Positions 8,365-19,272 of a DNA stretch of 64,000 nucleotides are shown here, piece after piece. Source of the DNA: Saccharothrix saharensis. Lineage in GTDB: Bacteria; Actinomycetota; Actinomycetes; Mycobacteriales; Pseudonocardiaceae. The DNA lies in contig NZ_VFPP01000001.1 in assembly GCF_006716745.1 (NCBI RefSeq), forward strand, positions 3,038,001-3,102,000, given 5' to 3'. The notes under the pieces are model-generated. The model was not told where the DNA came from and did no database searches. It worked only from the letters and a program-made list of their open reading frames with translations. The translations under genes and the position numbers were made by a program. The stretch's first letter is position 1, and each line of letters opens with the position of its first letter.

Positions 8365-9164
8365 ACGCGTTCACGCAGGCGTTGGGCGACGGCGCGGTGG
8401 TCGCCAAGCGCAACCTCATCAAGATCAAGCGGGTCCCGGACCTGATCGTGTTCTCGACGTTGTCGCCGATCATGTTCGTGCTGCTCTTCGCGTACGTCTT
8501 CGGCGGCTCGATCGCCATCCCGGGCATGGACTACCGCGAGTTCCTGATGGCGGGCATCTTCGCGCAGACCGTGGTGTTCGGCGCGACCATCACCGGCAGC
8601 GGGCTGGCCGAGGACATCCAGAAGGGCGTGATCGACCGGTTCCGGTCGCTGCCGATGGCGCGGTCGGCCGTGCTGATCGGGCGCACCACCAGCGACCTGG
8701 CCAACAACGTGATCGTCATCCTGGTGATGTCGGTGACCGGCCTGATCGTCGGCTGGCGCATCCACTCCTCGCCGCTGGAGGCGCTGGCCGGGTTCGCCCT
8801 GCTGCTGCTGTTCGCGTACGCGGTGTCGTGGGGCATGGCGATCGTCGGCCTGATGGTGCGCAGTCCCGAAGTGTTCAACAACGCCTCGTTCATCGCGATC
8901 TTCCCGCTGACCTTCATCGCGAACACGTTCGTGCAGGAGAGCAACCTGCCCGGACCGCTGAAGACGTTCGCGGAGTGGAACCCCGTGTCGGCGGTGACGG
9001 CGGCGGCGCGCCAGTTGTTCGGCAACACCAACCCGATGGCGCCCGCGGCGGACGTGTGGCCGTTGCAGCACCCCGTGCTGATGACGTTGATCTGGGTGGT
9101 CGTGTTCCTGCTGATCTTCGTGCCGCTGGCGATCCGGCAGTACCGCAAGGCGGTGGCGCGCTAG
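8361..9164 (+). CDS. ABC-2 type transporter permease, DrrB-like
   Basis: 267 residues with six predicted hydrophobic segments (for example LIVFSTLSPIMFVLLFAYVFGG, IVILVMSVTGLIVGW, LAGFALLLLFAYAVSWG and the last, VVVFLLIFVPLAI). The middle cytoplasmic region GLAEDIQKGVIDRFRSLPMARSAVL is the ABC-2 permease signature that contacts the ATPase. Start ATG 8361 overlaps the DrrA-like stop, so the two subunits are made together. It would dimerise in the membrane with the ATPase as an exporter. Confidence 0.9.
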   Translation: MNAFTQALGDGAVVAKRNLIKIKRVPDLIVFSTLSPIMFVLLFAYVFGGSIAIPGMDYREFLMAGIFAQTVVFGATITGSGLAEDIQKGVIDRFRSLPMARSAVLIGRTTSDLANNVIVILVMSVTGLIVGWRIHSSPLEALAGFALLLLFAYAVSWGMAIVGLMVRSPEVFNNASFIAIFPLTFIANTFVQESNLPGPLKTFAEWNPVSAVTAAARQLFGNTNPMAPAADVWPLQHPVLMTLIWVVVFLLIFVPLAIRQYRKAVAR

Positions 9165-9261
9165 GCCGAGCGCCGTAACGCCGCTTTGTCAAGAGCCGAA
9201 CAGGTTTCGGATCGGCTGGACGACGGGTAGCCGGTGGACAACAGAGCCCGAGGAGGCGCAG

Positions 9262-9813
9262 ATGTCCACCGGTACCACCATCGGCGTGATCGTCGTCGTG
9301 CTGGTCGTACTGGCCGCGATCGCGGTGCTGCTGAAGTTCCTGATGCAGCGCAAGAGGTTGCGCTCGAAGTTCGGCCCCGAGTACGAGCGCGCGCTGGAGC
9401 GCAACGGCAGTCGCATGGCGGCGGAACGCGAACTCGCGGAGCGGGAGCGCGAGCACGCGAAGCTCGAGCTCCGCACGCTCGACCCCACGACGCGCGACAA
9501 CTACGCCCGCACCTGGACCCGCGTCCAGGAGCAGTTCGTCGACGAGCCGACCCAGGCAGTCGGCCAGGCGGACCACCTGGTCACCGACCTGATGGCGGAA
9601 CGCGGCTACCCCACCGAGGGGTTCGAGCGGCGCGAGAAGCTGTTGTCCGTCGAGCACGCCCGCACGCTCGACCACTACCGCCAGGCGCACGCGATCGTCG
9701 AGCGCCAGGAGCGCGGCGAGGTGTCGACCGAGGACCTGCGCACCGCGATGGTCCACTACCGCACCGTGTTCGAGGATCTGCTGGGCGACCACCGGGAAGG
9801 GGCGCGGTCATGA
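9262..9813 (+). CDS. Membrane-anchored hypothetical protein with duplicated helical domain (copy 1)
   Basis: 183 residues. Residues about 7-28 form one transmembrane helix (IGVIVVVLVVLAAIAVLLKFLM) followed by a basic RKRLRSKFGPEYERALE linker, a charged coiled region (residues about 52-70) and then a helical domain of about 110 residues with W..VQ..FVDEP..AV..ADHLV..LM and a closing VHYRTVFEDLL. The same domain recurs in the next gene, to which this one is coupled by ATGA. A GAGGAGGCGC sequence precedes the ATG. The N-terminus probably points outward with the helical part in the cytoplasm. No function is known to me. Confidence 0.8.
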   Translation: MSTGTTIGVIVVVLVVLAAIAVLLKFLMQRKRLRSKFGPEYERALERNGSRMAAERELAEREREHAKLELRTLDPTTRDNYARTWTRVQEQFVDEPTQAVGQADHLVTDLMAERGYPTEGFERREKLLSVEHARTLDHYRQAHAIVERQERGEVSTEDLRTAMVHYRTVFEDLLGDHREGARS

Positions 9814-10475
9814 CCGAACAACGTCAGCACCTCACCACCGAGGACTTCGCCGAGCGCACGCCGGCCGACCGCGAGCCGGTCGAGCAGACCCCGGCCGACC
9901 GCGACGTGGTGGAGCCCGACCTGACCGACCAGGAGCGCTTCGACCGGGAGCCGACGCCGGACGACGAGCGCACCGCGCACCACCAGCCGACCCCGGACCA
10001 GCAGCCCGGCGGCCGCACCACGTCCGACGGCTACTCCGGGTCCGGTTTCCACGACTCCGGCCACCACGACAACGGATACCACGACAACGGATACCGAGAG
10101 CCGGAGCACGCGGAGTCCGACGCGCACACCGGGCAGACCGCAGGGACCTCGCCGACCGAACGCGACGAGCCGGTGGAGCTGTCCGCGGTCGACGCGACGG
10201 CCGGCGACGCCCCGCTGTTCACGCCGGACGACGCGGCCGACTACCAGGCCGAGTGGCGCGCGCTGCAGGCCGACTTCGTCGACGACCCCCGCGAGGCCGT
10301 GCAGCGGGCCGACGAGCTGGTCGCCCAGGTGATGCAGACGCTGGCCACCACGTTCAACGAGCACAAGCACGCGCTCGAGGAGCAGTGGCAGCGGGGCGAC
10401 GAGGTGCAGACCGAAGAGCTCCGACAGGCGCTCAAGCGCTACCGCACGTTCTTCGACCGGCTGCTGTCCGTCTGA
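9810..10475 (+). CDS. Hypothetical acidic protein with duplicated helical domain (copy 2)
   Basis: 221 residues from the ATG overlapping the previous stop. The first 140 residues are low-complexity, acidic and His/Gly/Asp-rich, including short repeats (TPADRE, then HDSGHHDNGYHDNGY around residues 80-94). They look disordered. Residues about 143-221 align with copy 1: YQAEWRALQADFVDDPREAVQRADELVAQVM against YARTWTRVQEQFVDEPTQAVGQADHLVTDLM, and RYRTFFDRLLSV against HYRTVFEDLLGD. This copy lacks the transmembrane helix and about 12 central residues. It could form a heteromer with the membrane-anchored copy. Function unknown. Confidence 0.75.
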   Translation: MTEQRQHLTTEDFAERTPADREPVEQTPADRDVVEPDLTDQERFDREPTPDDERTAHHQPTPDQQPGGRTTSDGYSGSGFHDSGHHDNGYHDNGYREPEHAESDAHTGQTAGTSPTERDEPVELSAVDATAGDAPLFTPDDAADYQAEWRALQADFVDDPREAVQRADELVAQVMQTLATTFNEHKHALEEQWQRGDEVQTEELRQALKRYRTFFDRLLSV

Positions 10476-10495
10476 CCGCCACCGAGTGGGGACTC

Positions 10496-10531
10496 CCCGT
10501 TGTGCGTCTGGCGACCCAGGTGCACAACGGG
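10496..10531. terminator. Hairpin between convergent genes
   Basis: Arms CCCGTTGTGC (10496-10505) and GCACAACGGG (10522-10531) are perfectly complementary, with a short CTGG/CCAG stem possible inside the loop. It lies between convergent ends at 10475 and 10554 and has no T tract. Confidence 0.6.
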
Positions 10532-10553
10532 TGAACCACTTCCGCGCCGCGCC

Positions 10554-10880
10554 TCACCCGGGCAGCTCCCGGATCTCCATCTCCAGCACGTCGATCTCGT
10601 CGCTGATCGCCTCGTCCAGCATCCGGTCGAGCAGCTCGGAGCAGTCCGACGACCCGACACCGAACCGGGGCACCTGCTCCCACCACACCGCCGGGTTGTT
10701 CCAGAACGAGCCGGAACCCTGGTCGACGCCTTCGAGGCAGCGCAGCCGCGAGTCGTCGTCCGGCAGTCGGCGGACGTAGTCGATGAACCGGGCCAGCGCG
10801 TCCGGGTTGATCACCGGCACCGCGCCGTACCCGCGCAGGCAGTCTTCGAGTTCCGTCAGGAACTCCTCTTTGAACGTCAC
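10554..10880 (-). CDS. Small acidic hypothetical protein
   Basis: 108 residues from GTG 10880, preceded by GGGGGTGG; longer in-frame starts reach into non-coding-looking sequence. The protein is acidic and helical: FKEEFLTELEDCLRGYG, FIDYVRRLPDDDSRLRCLEGVD, CSELLDRMLDEAISDEIDVLEMEIREL. It has no signal peptide or membrane segment, and a Trp-rich centre (FWNNPAVWWEQVP). I do not recognise the family. It is convergent with the duplicated-domain pair and separated from it by a hairpin. Confidence 0.7.
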   Translation of the reverse strand: MTFKEEFLTELEDCLRGYGAVPVINPDALARFIDYVRRLPDDDSRLRCLEGVDQGSGSFWNNPAVWWEQVPRFGVGSSDCSELLDRMLDEAISDEIDVLEMEIRELPG

Positions 10881-11116
10881 GGCGCCACCCCCGCTTCCCC
10901 CGCGACAGTGCGGGTGAGGAGGACTCACGTCCCAGGGCAACAACGGTACCTCCGCCGGGGCACGGAGAACTTGCTGCCAATGGGCGGTTCCAGGGAAAGA
11001 TTCGCTAACGTTGCGCCGCCCGCCACCCGACGGGACGCCGGGGAATCGGCCGGATGTCCTAAGTAGACCGGGAAATTCCGACCCCCTGCGCCACAACGGT
11101 TACCGTTACGTGACCT

Positions 11117-11890
11117 TCACTCGGCCCGCAGGCGCGCCATGAAGCTGAACCGGTCGCCCCGGTAGAGCGAGCGGACCCGTTCGATCGGCTCGCCAACGTT
11201 GTCATGGGACACGCGGTGCAGCAGCAGCATCGGCTGCGCCGGGTTCGTGCCGATCAGCAGCGCCTCGCGCGGCGTCGCCAGCACCGTCTCCACCCGCTCC
11301 TCGGCCTCGGCGAACACCACGCCCAGCCGGTCGGTCAGGCACGCGTACAGCGACGTCGTCGGGTCGAAGACCTCCAGCAGCGTCGGGAACCGCGCCGCGG
11401 ACAGGTAGGTCGACTCCAGCCCCACCCGCTCGCCGTCGGCCAGCAGCACGCGTTCCAGGTGGACCACCGGGTCGCCGCGCCCGACCCGCAGGTCCCGCGC
11501 CAGCACGTCGTCCGCGGGCAGGTGCTCGACGGTGATCACGCCGCGCGCCGGGTCCACGCCCTGCCGCCGCATGCCCTCGGTGTAGCTGAGCAGCGACAGC
11601 GGCTGCACCAGCTTCGGCGGCGCGACGTAGGTGCCGCTGCCCTGGCGGCGTTGCAGCTTGCCCTCGAGCACCAGTTCCCCGACGGCCTGCCGCAGCGTCA
11701 CCCGCGACACCGAGAACCGCTCGGCCAGCTCCCGCTCCGACGGCAGCGCCGCGCCCTCGCCGAGCGCGTCGACGAGCCACAGCAGCTCGGTCTTCACCGC
11801 GTAGTAGCGGGGGATGCGGCCGTGTTCGGGGATGCCGGCGCGGACCGGCCCGTCCGCGCGGTACTGGGGCACGTAATGCGAGGCATGCAC
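11117..11890 (-). CDS. GntR/HutC-family regulator with UTRA domain, DasR-like
   Basis: 257 residues from GTG 11890. The winged HTH covers residues about 20-85 (ALPSERELAERFSVSRVTLRQAVGEL, then KLQRRQGSGTYVAPPK). The UTRA effector domain follows (VVHLERVLLADGERVGLESTYL, RFSFMARL). KLVQPLSLLSYTEGMRRQG and FAEAEERVETVLATPREALLIGT strongly recall DasR, the N-acetylglucosamine-responsive global regulator of streptomycetes that senses glucosamine phosphates. No PTS or chitin genes are adjacent, so the name is a family-level guess. It lies 58 bp downstream of a solute-binding protein gene on the same strand. Confidence 0.85.
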   Translation of the reverse strand: MHASHYVPQYRADGPVRAGIPEHGRIPRYYAVKTELLWLVDALGEGAALPSERELAERFSVSRVTLRQAVGELVLEGKLQRRQGSGTYVAPPKLVQPLSLLSYTEGMRRQGVDPARGVITVEHLPADDVLARDLRVGRGDPVVHLERVLLADGERVGLESTYLSAARFPTLLEVFDPTTSLYACLTDRLGVVFAEAEERVETVLATPREALLIGTNPAQPMLLLHRVSHDNVGEPIERVRSLYRGDRFSFMARLRAE

Positions 11891-11917
11891 ACAGGGAGCG
11901 TACGGGGCGGTTCGGGC

Positions 11918-11928
11918 CGGTCAGACCG
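11918..11928. promoter_or_regulatory. Candidate operator CGGTCAGACCG upstream of the DasR-like gene
   Basis: A perfect 5-bp inverted repeat around one base, 28 bp upstream of the regulator start. It recalls the GGTC/GACC arms of DasR sites but is shorter at the centre. Autoregulation is an inference. Confidence 0.3.
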
Positions 11929-11948
11929 CTGACGGGGTGGGTCGCAGA

Positions 11949-12782
11949 TCACGGCGCGAGCTCCGGCGGGTCCGGGATGGCGTAGCCGGAGGCGCCCACG
12001 TTGGCCTCCAGCGACTTGCGCCATTCGCCGGTGTCGATCATCTTCCGCACGGCCGCGGTCACCTTCGCCTTGCTGGTCGGATCACCCTTGCGCATGCCGA
12101 TGCCGTACTCCTCTTCGCTGAACGGCTGGTTGACCACCCGCAGCAGCTCGGGGTTCTGCGCGGCGTAGCCCGCGAGGATCACGTCGTCGGTCGTCATGGC
12201 GTCCACCTGCTCGGCCAGCAGCGCGGTGACGCAGTCGCTGAAGTTCGGGTACTCCACCAGGGTCACCGACTGGGCGAACCGGTCCTTCACGTGCTGCGCG
12301 GAGGTCGTGTTGGCCACCGAGCACAGCTTCAGGTTGCCGGAGTTGAGCGATTCGGGCCCGGTGATCCGCTCATCGGCCAACCGGACCAGCAGGTCCTGCC
12401 CGGCCACGAAGTACGGGCCGACGAAGTCGATGACCTCCTTGCGCTTGTCGGTGATCGAGTAGCTGGACACGACGAGGTCCACGGCGCCGCTGGTGAGCAG
12501 CTTCTCGCGTTCCGACGGCGTGGCCTCGGTGAACTTGATGCCCTCCTCCTCGACGCCCAGTTCCTTCGCGACGTAGCGGGCCACGTCGACGTCGAAGCCG
12601 CGGTACGTGCCGTCCAGGCGGCGCACACCCAGCCCCGGCTGGTCGTACGCCACGGCGATGGTCAGCTCGTTGGAGCTGTCCGCCTTGCCGGCGACGGTCG
12701 TGTCGTCACCGGTGGAGCACGACGCGAGGACAACTGCGGCGGAACACGCCGCAACGAGGGCGCGCAACGGTGCCAGAGCCAT
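11949..12782 (-). CDS. Glutamate-type ABC transporter substrate-binding lipoprotein (second copy)
   Basis: 277 residues. The N-terminus is a lipoprotein signal with lipobox VLASC (Cys about residue 22). The body is a bacterial type 3 periplasmic binding domain (LTIAVAYDQPGLGVRRLDGTYRGFDVDVARYVAKELG, then SYSITDKRKEVIDFVGPYF and CVTALLAEQVDAMTTDDVIL). It closely parallels the GluB encoded at 42530-43414, including the EPFS/QPFSEEEYGIG region. No permease or ATPase is adjacent, so it may serve the gluCD system or have another amino acid ligand. A TAGGTTTCCG sequence upstream is shared with the gluA promoter region. Confidence 0.88.
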   Translation of the reverse strand: MALAPLRALVAACSAAVVLASCSTGDDTTVAGKADSSNELTIAVAYDQPGLGVRRLDGTYRGFDVDVARYVAKELGVEEEGIKFTEATPSEREKLLTSGAVDLVVSSYSITDKRKEVIDFVGPYFVAGQDLLVRLADERITGPESLNSGNLKLCSVANTTSAQHVKDRFAQSVTLVEYPNFSDCVTALLAEQVDAMTTDDVILAGYAAQNPELLRVVNQPFSEEEYGIGMRKGDPTSKAKVTAAVRKMIDTGEWRKSLEANVGASGYAIPDPPELAP

Positions 12783-12814
12783 TCTTCCCCTTTTCGGGAG
12801 GTTCCTCGGGTTGC

Positions 12815-12824
12815 CGGAAACCTA
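12815..12824 (-). promoter_or_regulatory. Promoter-like element TAGGTTTCCG shared with gluABCD
   Basis: On the minus strand this reads TAGGTTTCCG, 33 bases before the binding-protein start, with TGGAC 18 bases further upstream. The same 10-mer, with TGGAC 19 bases upstream, stands before gluA (44264-44273). It could be a common -10 region or regulator site. Confidence 0.35.
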
Positions 12825-12916
12825 AGCGGCTCAACGGACCTGGTCCAGAGCGAAGGGGAAGATCGGGACACCTGATCGGTCAAGGGTGACGGTTGGTGTC
12901 GGTGCCGTGACCGGCG

Positions 12917-15580
<2,664 letters not shown>

Positions 15581-15582
15581 GC

Positions 15583-16758
15583 TCAGTCCCTCGGGTCGTC
15601 GGGGTCCAGGCCGTGCAGCGGGAACAGCGCCCGGCGGGTCTGGCTCACGGCCAGGTCGACCGGCGTGTCCAGTTCCCCGCCCCACGGCTCGAACGCGGTG
15701 TCGGAGTCGTCGGTCATGGACGACGGCAGCGGCCAGTTCGGCGCGAGCGTGGAGGCGTGGGCGACCCAGTCGGCGGGCAGCGGCGCGTTCGGGTCGACGT
15801 CGCGGTCCAGCACGGTGGCCAGCAGGTGCGTCCAACTGCGCGGCACGACGCGCAGCAGCTCGTACCCGCCGCCGCCCAGGGCCAGCCAGCGGCCGTTCGC
15901 GGTCTCCTCGGCCAGCTCGCGCAGCCGGCGGTAGATCGCGCGGTGCCCGTCCACGGTGAGCGCGAGGTCGGCCAGCGGGTCCTCCCGGTGCGTGTCCACG
16001 CCGCACTGGGTGACCAGCAGTTGCGGCCGGAACGCCCGCAGCAGGGACGGGACGGTGGCCTCGAACGCGCGCAGCCACGCCCGGTCGCCGGTGCCGGGCG
16101 GCAGGGCCAGGTTCACGCTGGTGCCCTCCGCGCCCGCGCCGCCCACCTCGGCGGGCCGCCCCGTGCCGGGCCACAGGCTCATCGGGTTCTGGTGGACCGA
16201 CACCGTGAGCACGCGCGGGTCGTCGTAGAACGCGGCCTGCACGCCGTCGCCGTGGTGCACGTCGGTGTCGACGTAGGCGATCCGGTCGAAGCCGTGGTCC
16301 AGCAGCCACGAGATGGCCACGGCGCAGTCGTTGTAGACGCAGAACCCGGCCGCGTGGTCGCGCATGGCGTGGTGCAGCCCGCCCGCGATGCTCACCGCCC
16401 GGTCCGCCTCACCGGAGGCGATCCTGCGCGCGGCGACCAGCGAACCGCCCACGACCAGCGCGGACGCCTCGTGCATGCGGGCGAACACCGGGTTGTCGGC
16501 GGTGCCCAGGCCGTGGCCGACGTCCCAGCCCGCCATCGGCGCGGCCTGCACGGCGTTGAGGTAGGACGGCTCGTGGACGCGTTCGATCTCGGCGTCGGTC
16601 GCCGGGTCGGGCGCGATGAGCTCCACGCCGTCCAGCACGCCCAGCGCGGTCGCCAGCCGGACGGTCAGGTCCAGCCGCACGGGGTTGAGCGGGTGGTCCC
16701 CGCCCAGGTCGTAGCCGAGGAAGGACTCGTCCCAGACGACGGTGGCAGCCTTACCCAT
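15583..16758 (-). CDS. acuC: AcuC-type protein (histone deacetylase family) deacetylase
   Basis: 391 residues, the usual AcuC length, from ATG 16758. The class I/II HDAC fold motifs are present: HHAMRDHAAGFCVYNDCAVAI, the zinc-binding DTDVHHGDGVQ, SVHQNP, and VTQCGVDTHREDPL. The enzyme would hydrolyse acetyl-lysine on proteins such as acetyl-CoA synthetase. Its gene is immediately followed by the Pat-type acetyltransferase, giving a writer/eraser operon comparable in logic to Bacillus acuABC. The upstream region to 16920 carries the divergent DUF3558 gene. Confidence 0.92.
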   Translation of the reverse strand: MGKAATVVWDESFLGYDLGGDHPLNPVRLDLTVRLATALGVLDGVELIAPDPATDAEIERVHEPSYLNAVQAAPMAGWDVGHGLGTADNPVFARMHEASALVVGGSLVAARRIASGEADRAVSIAGGLHHAMRDHAAGFCVYNDCAVAISWLLDHGFDRIAYVDTDVHHGDGVQAAFYDDPRVLTVSVHQNPMSLWPGTGRPAEVGGAGAEGTSVNLALPPGTGDRAWLRAFEATVPSLLRAFRPQLLVTQCGVDTHREDPLADLALTVDGHRAIYRRLRELAEETANGRWLALGGGGYELLRVVPRSWTHLLATVLDRDVDPNAPLPADWVAHASTLAPNWPLPSSMTDDSDTAFEPWGGELDTPVDLAVSQTRRALFPLHGLDPDDPRD

Positions 16759-16920
16759 GTCGGCAACCTAACCCACCCGGCGGCCGGCGGTGTGATCACA
16801 GCTTGGTCGACCCGGGCGTGCGGACCCGTCGGGTGGACTTAGAGTCTGCCGAGACGAGGCGGGTCAGATTGCGGCCATCGAGGATGGAACCCCGCACGTC
16901 GGAACGGGGTCAGAGAAGAC

Positions 16921-17538
16921 ATGCACCTGCGACGAGTCCCCGCCCTGACCACTGTGCTGGCCTTGGCGCTCACGCTCGGCCTGTCGGCCTGCGCCACCAA
17001 GGTCGTCGGCAGCCCGGTCGCCGCGGCGGGCGGGTCGACCGGTGAGCAGACCGCGTCCGGCAAGCCGTCCTCGACCAAGACCTCCTCGCCGAAGGCGTCG
17101 ACCAAGGAGAGCGCGCCGAAGACGACCGAGGGCGACAAGCCGTCCGGCGACGTCAAGATCACGACGAAGAAGAAGACCGAGGGCTACGAGGACTGCGACA
17201 TCCTCACCCCCGAGGAGGTCGCGGCGGCCGTCGGCGCGGCGAAGGGCGGCGAGAAGGGCTGTGTGCAGAGCACCGAGGACCCGTTCTCGGTCGTGCTGTT
17301 CATGGTCACGTTCGCCGAGTACGAGGGCGAGGCGCGGACCATCGAGGTCGGCGGCAACACCGCTTACGAGGTGAAGGAGAAGGGCGGCGACTGCACGGTG
17401 CTGGTCATGCTGACCGACGACCCGGACGAGATCACGCCCGCGTTCCAGGCCACCGTGACGCCGATCGACGAGATCGACCCGTGCGCGATCGCGCTGAAGC
17501 TCGCCACCAAGGCGTTCGAGAAGATCCCCAACGCCTGA
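16921..17538 (+). CDS. DUF3558-type secreted lipoprotein
   Basis: 205 residues. Signal peptide with lipobox LSAC (Cys about residue 24), then a Ser/Thr/Lys-rich linker (about 35-80), then the globular domain beginning YEDCDILTPEEVAAAVG. Four cysteines outside the lipobox (ECD/EDCD, KGCVQ, GDCTV, DPCAIA) could form two disulfides, as in DUF3558 proteins that are abundant in Pseudonocardiaceae. It would be attached to the outer face of the membrane. Role unknown. Confidence 0.85.
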   Translation: MHLRRVPALTTVLALALTLGLSACATKVVGSPVAAAGGSTGEQTASGKPSSTKTSSPKASTKESAPKTTEGDKPSGDVKITTKKKTEGYEDCDILTPEEVAAAVGAAKGGEKGCVQSTEDPFSVVLFMVTFAEYEGEARTIEVGGNTAYEVKEKGGDCTVLVMLTDDPDEITPAFQATVTPIDEIDPCAIALKLATKAFEKIPNA

Positions 17539-17669
17539 GTGGGATTGCCCCTGCTCCGCAGATGGCGGGCTCGGTCGCCCGGAAGTCGACCGTTCGCGCC
17601 CTGATTCCCGGTGATCGAAGAGCGTGATCGCCGGGGATGAGGACGCGACCGGTCGACGCGACCTCGCGT

Positions 17670-18518
17670 TCAGCCGGCCTCGGGCCCGGTGGCGGCGGGG
17701 CGGGTGGGGTCCGAGGACCACTGCGACCACGAGCCCGCGTAGAGCGGGGCGGGAGCGTCCGGCTTCGTGATGCCGGCCACTTCCAGGGCCAGGACCACGG
17801 ACGACGCCGTGACGCCGGACCCGCAGTAGGCCGCCACCGGGCGGTCCGGGGAGACGCCGATCGCCTCGAAGCGCTCGGCCAGCGCCGCGGCGGGCAGCCA
17901 GCGGCCGTCGGACGTGTGGCCCGAGGTCGGCGCGTTCAGCGCGCCCGGGATGTGGCCGGCGCGCGGGTCGACCGGCTCGGCCTCGCCCCGGTAGCGCTCG
18001 GGCGCGCGGGCGTCGAGCAGCGTGCCGGACGCGGTGAACGCGGCGGCCCCGTCGGCGTCCAGCACCGGCATCGAGCCCGGCCGCACCTCGATGTCACCGG
18101 GAACAGGCGTCGGCGTGTCGGCGTTGACCGGATGGCCCTCGGCGGTCCACGCCGCGTAGCCGCCGTCCAGGACCGCCACCTCCGGGTGACCGGCCCACCG
18201 CAGCAGCCACCACGCACGGGCGGCGACCGAGCCGTCACCGCCGTCGTAGGCCACGACCGGGTGATGGCGGCGGACGCCCGCGGCGCGCAGCACGGCCTGG
18301 AGCGCCGCCGGGTCCGGCAGCGGGTGGCGGCCACCGGCTCCCGGCGGGGCGGACAGCTCGGTGTCCAGGTCGACGTAGACGGCACCGGGAACGTGCCCGA
18401 CCTCGTAGTCTTGACGTCCCGGCGGTCCGCCCAGTCGCCAGCGGACGTCGAGCACGACGGGTGGTTCGGCCCCGTCCAGCGCGGCGGCCAGGGCTTCGGT
18501 GCTGATCAGTGGGTGCAC
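17670..18518 (-). CDS. Sulfurtransferase, two-domain rhodanese (thiosulfate/mercaptopyruvate type)
   Basis: 282 residues from GTG 18518, which gives the typical MHPLIST N-terminus. Two rhodanese domains: the N-terminal inactive one (VVLDVRWRLGGPPGRQDYEVGHVPGAVYVDLD) and the C-terminal catalytic one with LLDARAPERYRGE and the active-site loop AAYCGSGVTAS. The loop CGSGVT sits between the CRKGVT of rhodaneses and the CGTGVT of mercaptopyruvate enzymes, so the donor is uncertain. The gene is divergent from ideR, sharing a short intergenic region of about 60 bp. Confidence 0.92.
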   Translation of the reverse strand: MHPLISTEALAAALDGAEPPVVLDVRWRLGGPPGRQDYEVGHVPGAVYVDLDTELSAPPGAGGRHPLPDPAALQAVLRAAGVRRHHPVVAYDGGDGSVAARAWWLLRWAGHPEVAVLDGGYAAWTAEGHPVNADTPTPVPGDIEVRPGSMPVLDADGAAAFTASGTLLDARAPERYRGEAEPVDPRAGHIPGALNAPTSGHTSDGRWLPAAALAERFEAIGVSPDRPVAAYCGSGVTASSVVLALEVAGITKPDAPAPLYAGSWSQWSSDPTRPAATGPEAG

Positions 18519-18579
18519 GGCACCATCCTGCACCCGTGACCGGCCGACTAGCATTGACGCCATACGAAGGGGAGCGGGT

Positions 18580-19272
18580 GTGAACGAGCTCATCGACACT
18601 ACCGAGATGTACCTCCGCACGATCTACGAGCTCGAAGAAGAGGGCGTAGTGCCTCTGCGCGCGCGGATCGCCGAGCGGCTGGCGCAGAGCGGTCCGACGG
18701 TCAGCCAGACGGTCGGGCGGATGGAGCGCGACGGCCTGGTCATCGTGGCGGACGACCGCCACCTGGAGCTGACCGAGCAGGGTCGCAACCTGGCCATCGC
18801 GGTCATGCGCAAGCACCGGCTCGCCGAGCGCCTCCTGGTCGACATCATCGGCCTGGAGTGGGAGCACGTGCACAGCGAGGCGTGCCGCTGGGAGCACGTC
18901 ATGAGCGAGGCCGTCGAGCGCAAGCTGGTCAAGCTCCTCGGCAACCCGACCACCTCGCCCTACGGCAACCCCATCCCGGGTCTGGACAAGCTGGGCGACG
19001 GCGAGCCCGCCCCGGCGGCCGAGGCGGACCTCGTGCGCGTGGACGAGGTGGCCCGGCGCGGCGGCGGTCGCGTCGAGGTGCGCCGGATCGCCGAGCACGT
19101 GCAGCTCGACCCGGACCTGATGGCCGAGCTGAAGGCCGCCGGCGTGGTGCCGGGCGGCACGGTCGAGATCGACTCGATGGGCGGCGCGAAGGTCATCCAG
19201 GTGCGTGGCAACGGCACGGTCGCCGAGCTGGACCCGGCGGTGGCGCACGCCGTCCTGGTGCAGGCCCGGTGA
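18580..19272 (+). CDS. ideR: Iron-dependent repressor IdeR (DtxR family)
   Basis: 230 residues, the standard IdeR length, from GTG 18580 preceded by AAGGGGAG. The HTH spans residues about 26-50 (ARIAERLAQSGPTVSQTVGRMERDGL). Every metal ligand of DtxR/IdeR is in register: Met10, Cys102, Glu105 and His106 for the regulatory site, and His79, Glu83 and His98 for the ancillary site. The C-terminal SH3-like domain is present (about 150-230). It represses iron uptake and activates storage when loaded with Fe2+. The stop overlaps the galK start (GTGA). Confidence 0.95.
   Translation: MNELIDTTEMYLRTIYELEEEGVVPLRARIAERLAQSGPTVSQTVGRMERDGLVIVADDRHLELTEQGRNLAIAVMRKHRLAERLLVDIIGLEWEHVHSEACRWEHVMSEAVERKLVKLLGNPTTSPYGNPIPGLDKLGDGEPAPAAEADLVRVDEVARRGGGRVEVRRIAEHVQLDPDLMAELKAAGVVPGGTVEIDSMGGAKVIQVRGNGTVAELDPAVAHAVLVQAR

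Noticed and set aside
7375..9164. Biosynthetic gene cluster around the DrrAB exporter
   Set aside because: No polyketide, peptide or terpene synthase or tailoring gene is adjacent.
9262..10475. Secretion (type VII-like) role for the duplicated-domain pair
   Set aside because: No WXG or EccC-like partner is nearby; only the shared domain is supported.
17601..17640. Hairpin between DUF3558 and sulfurtransferase genes
   Set aside because: The arms CCCGGTGATC and GATCGCCGGG contain a G:T mismatch and the stem is weak, so I did not list it as a terminator.
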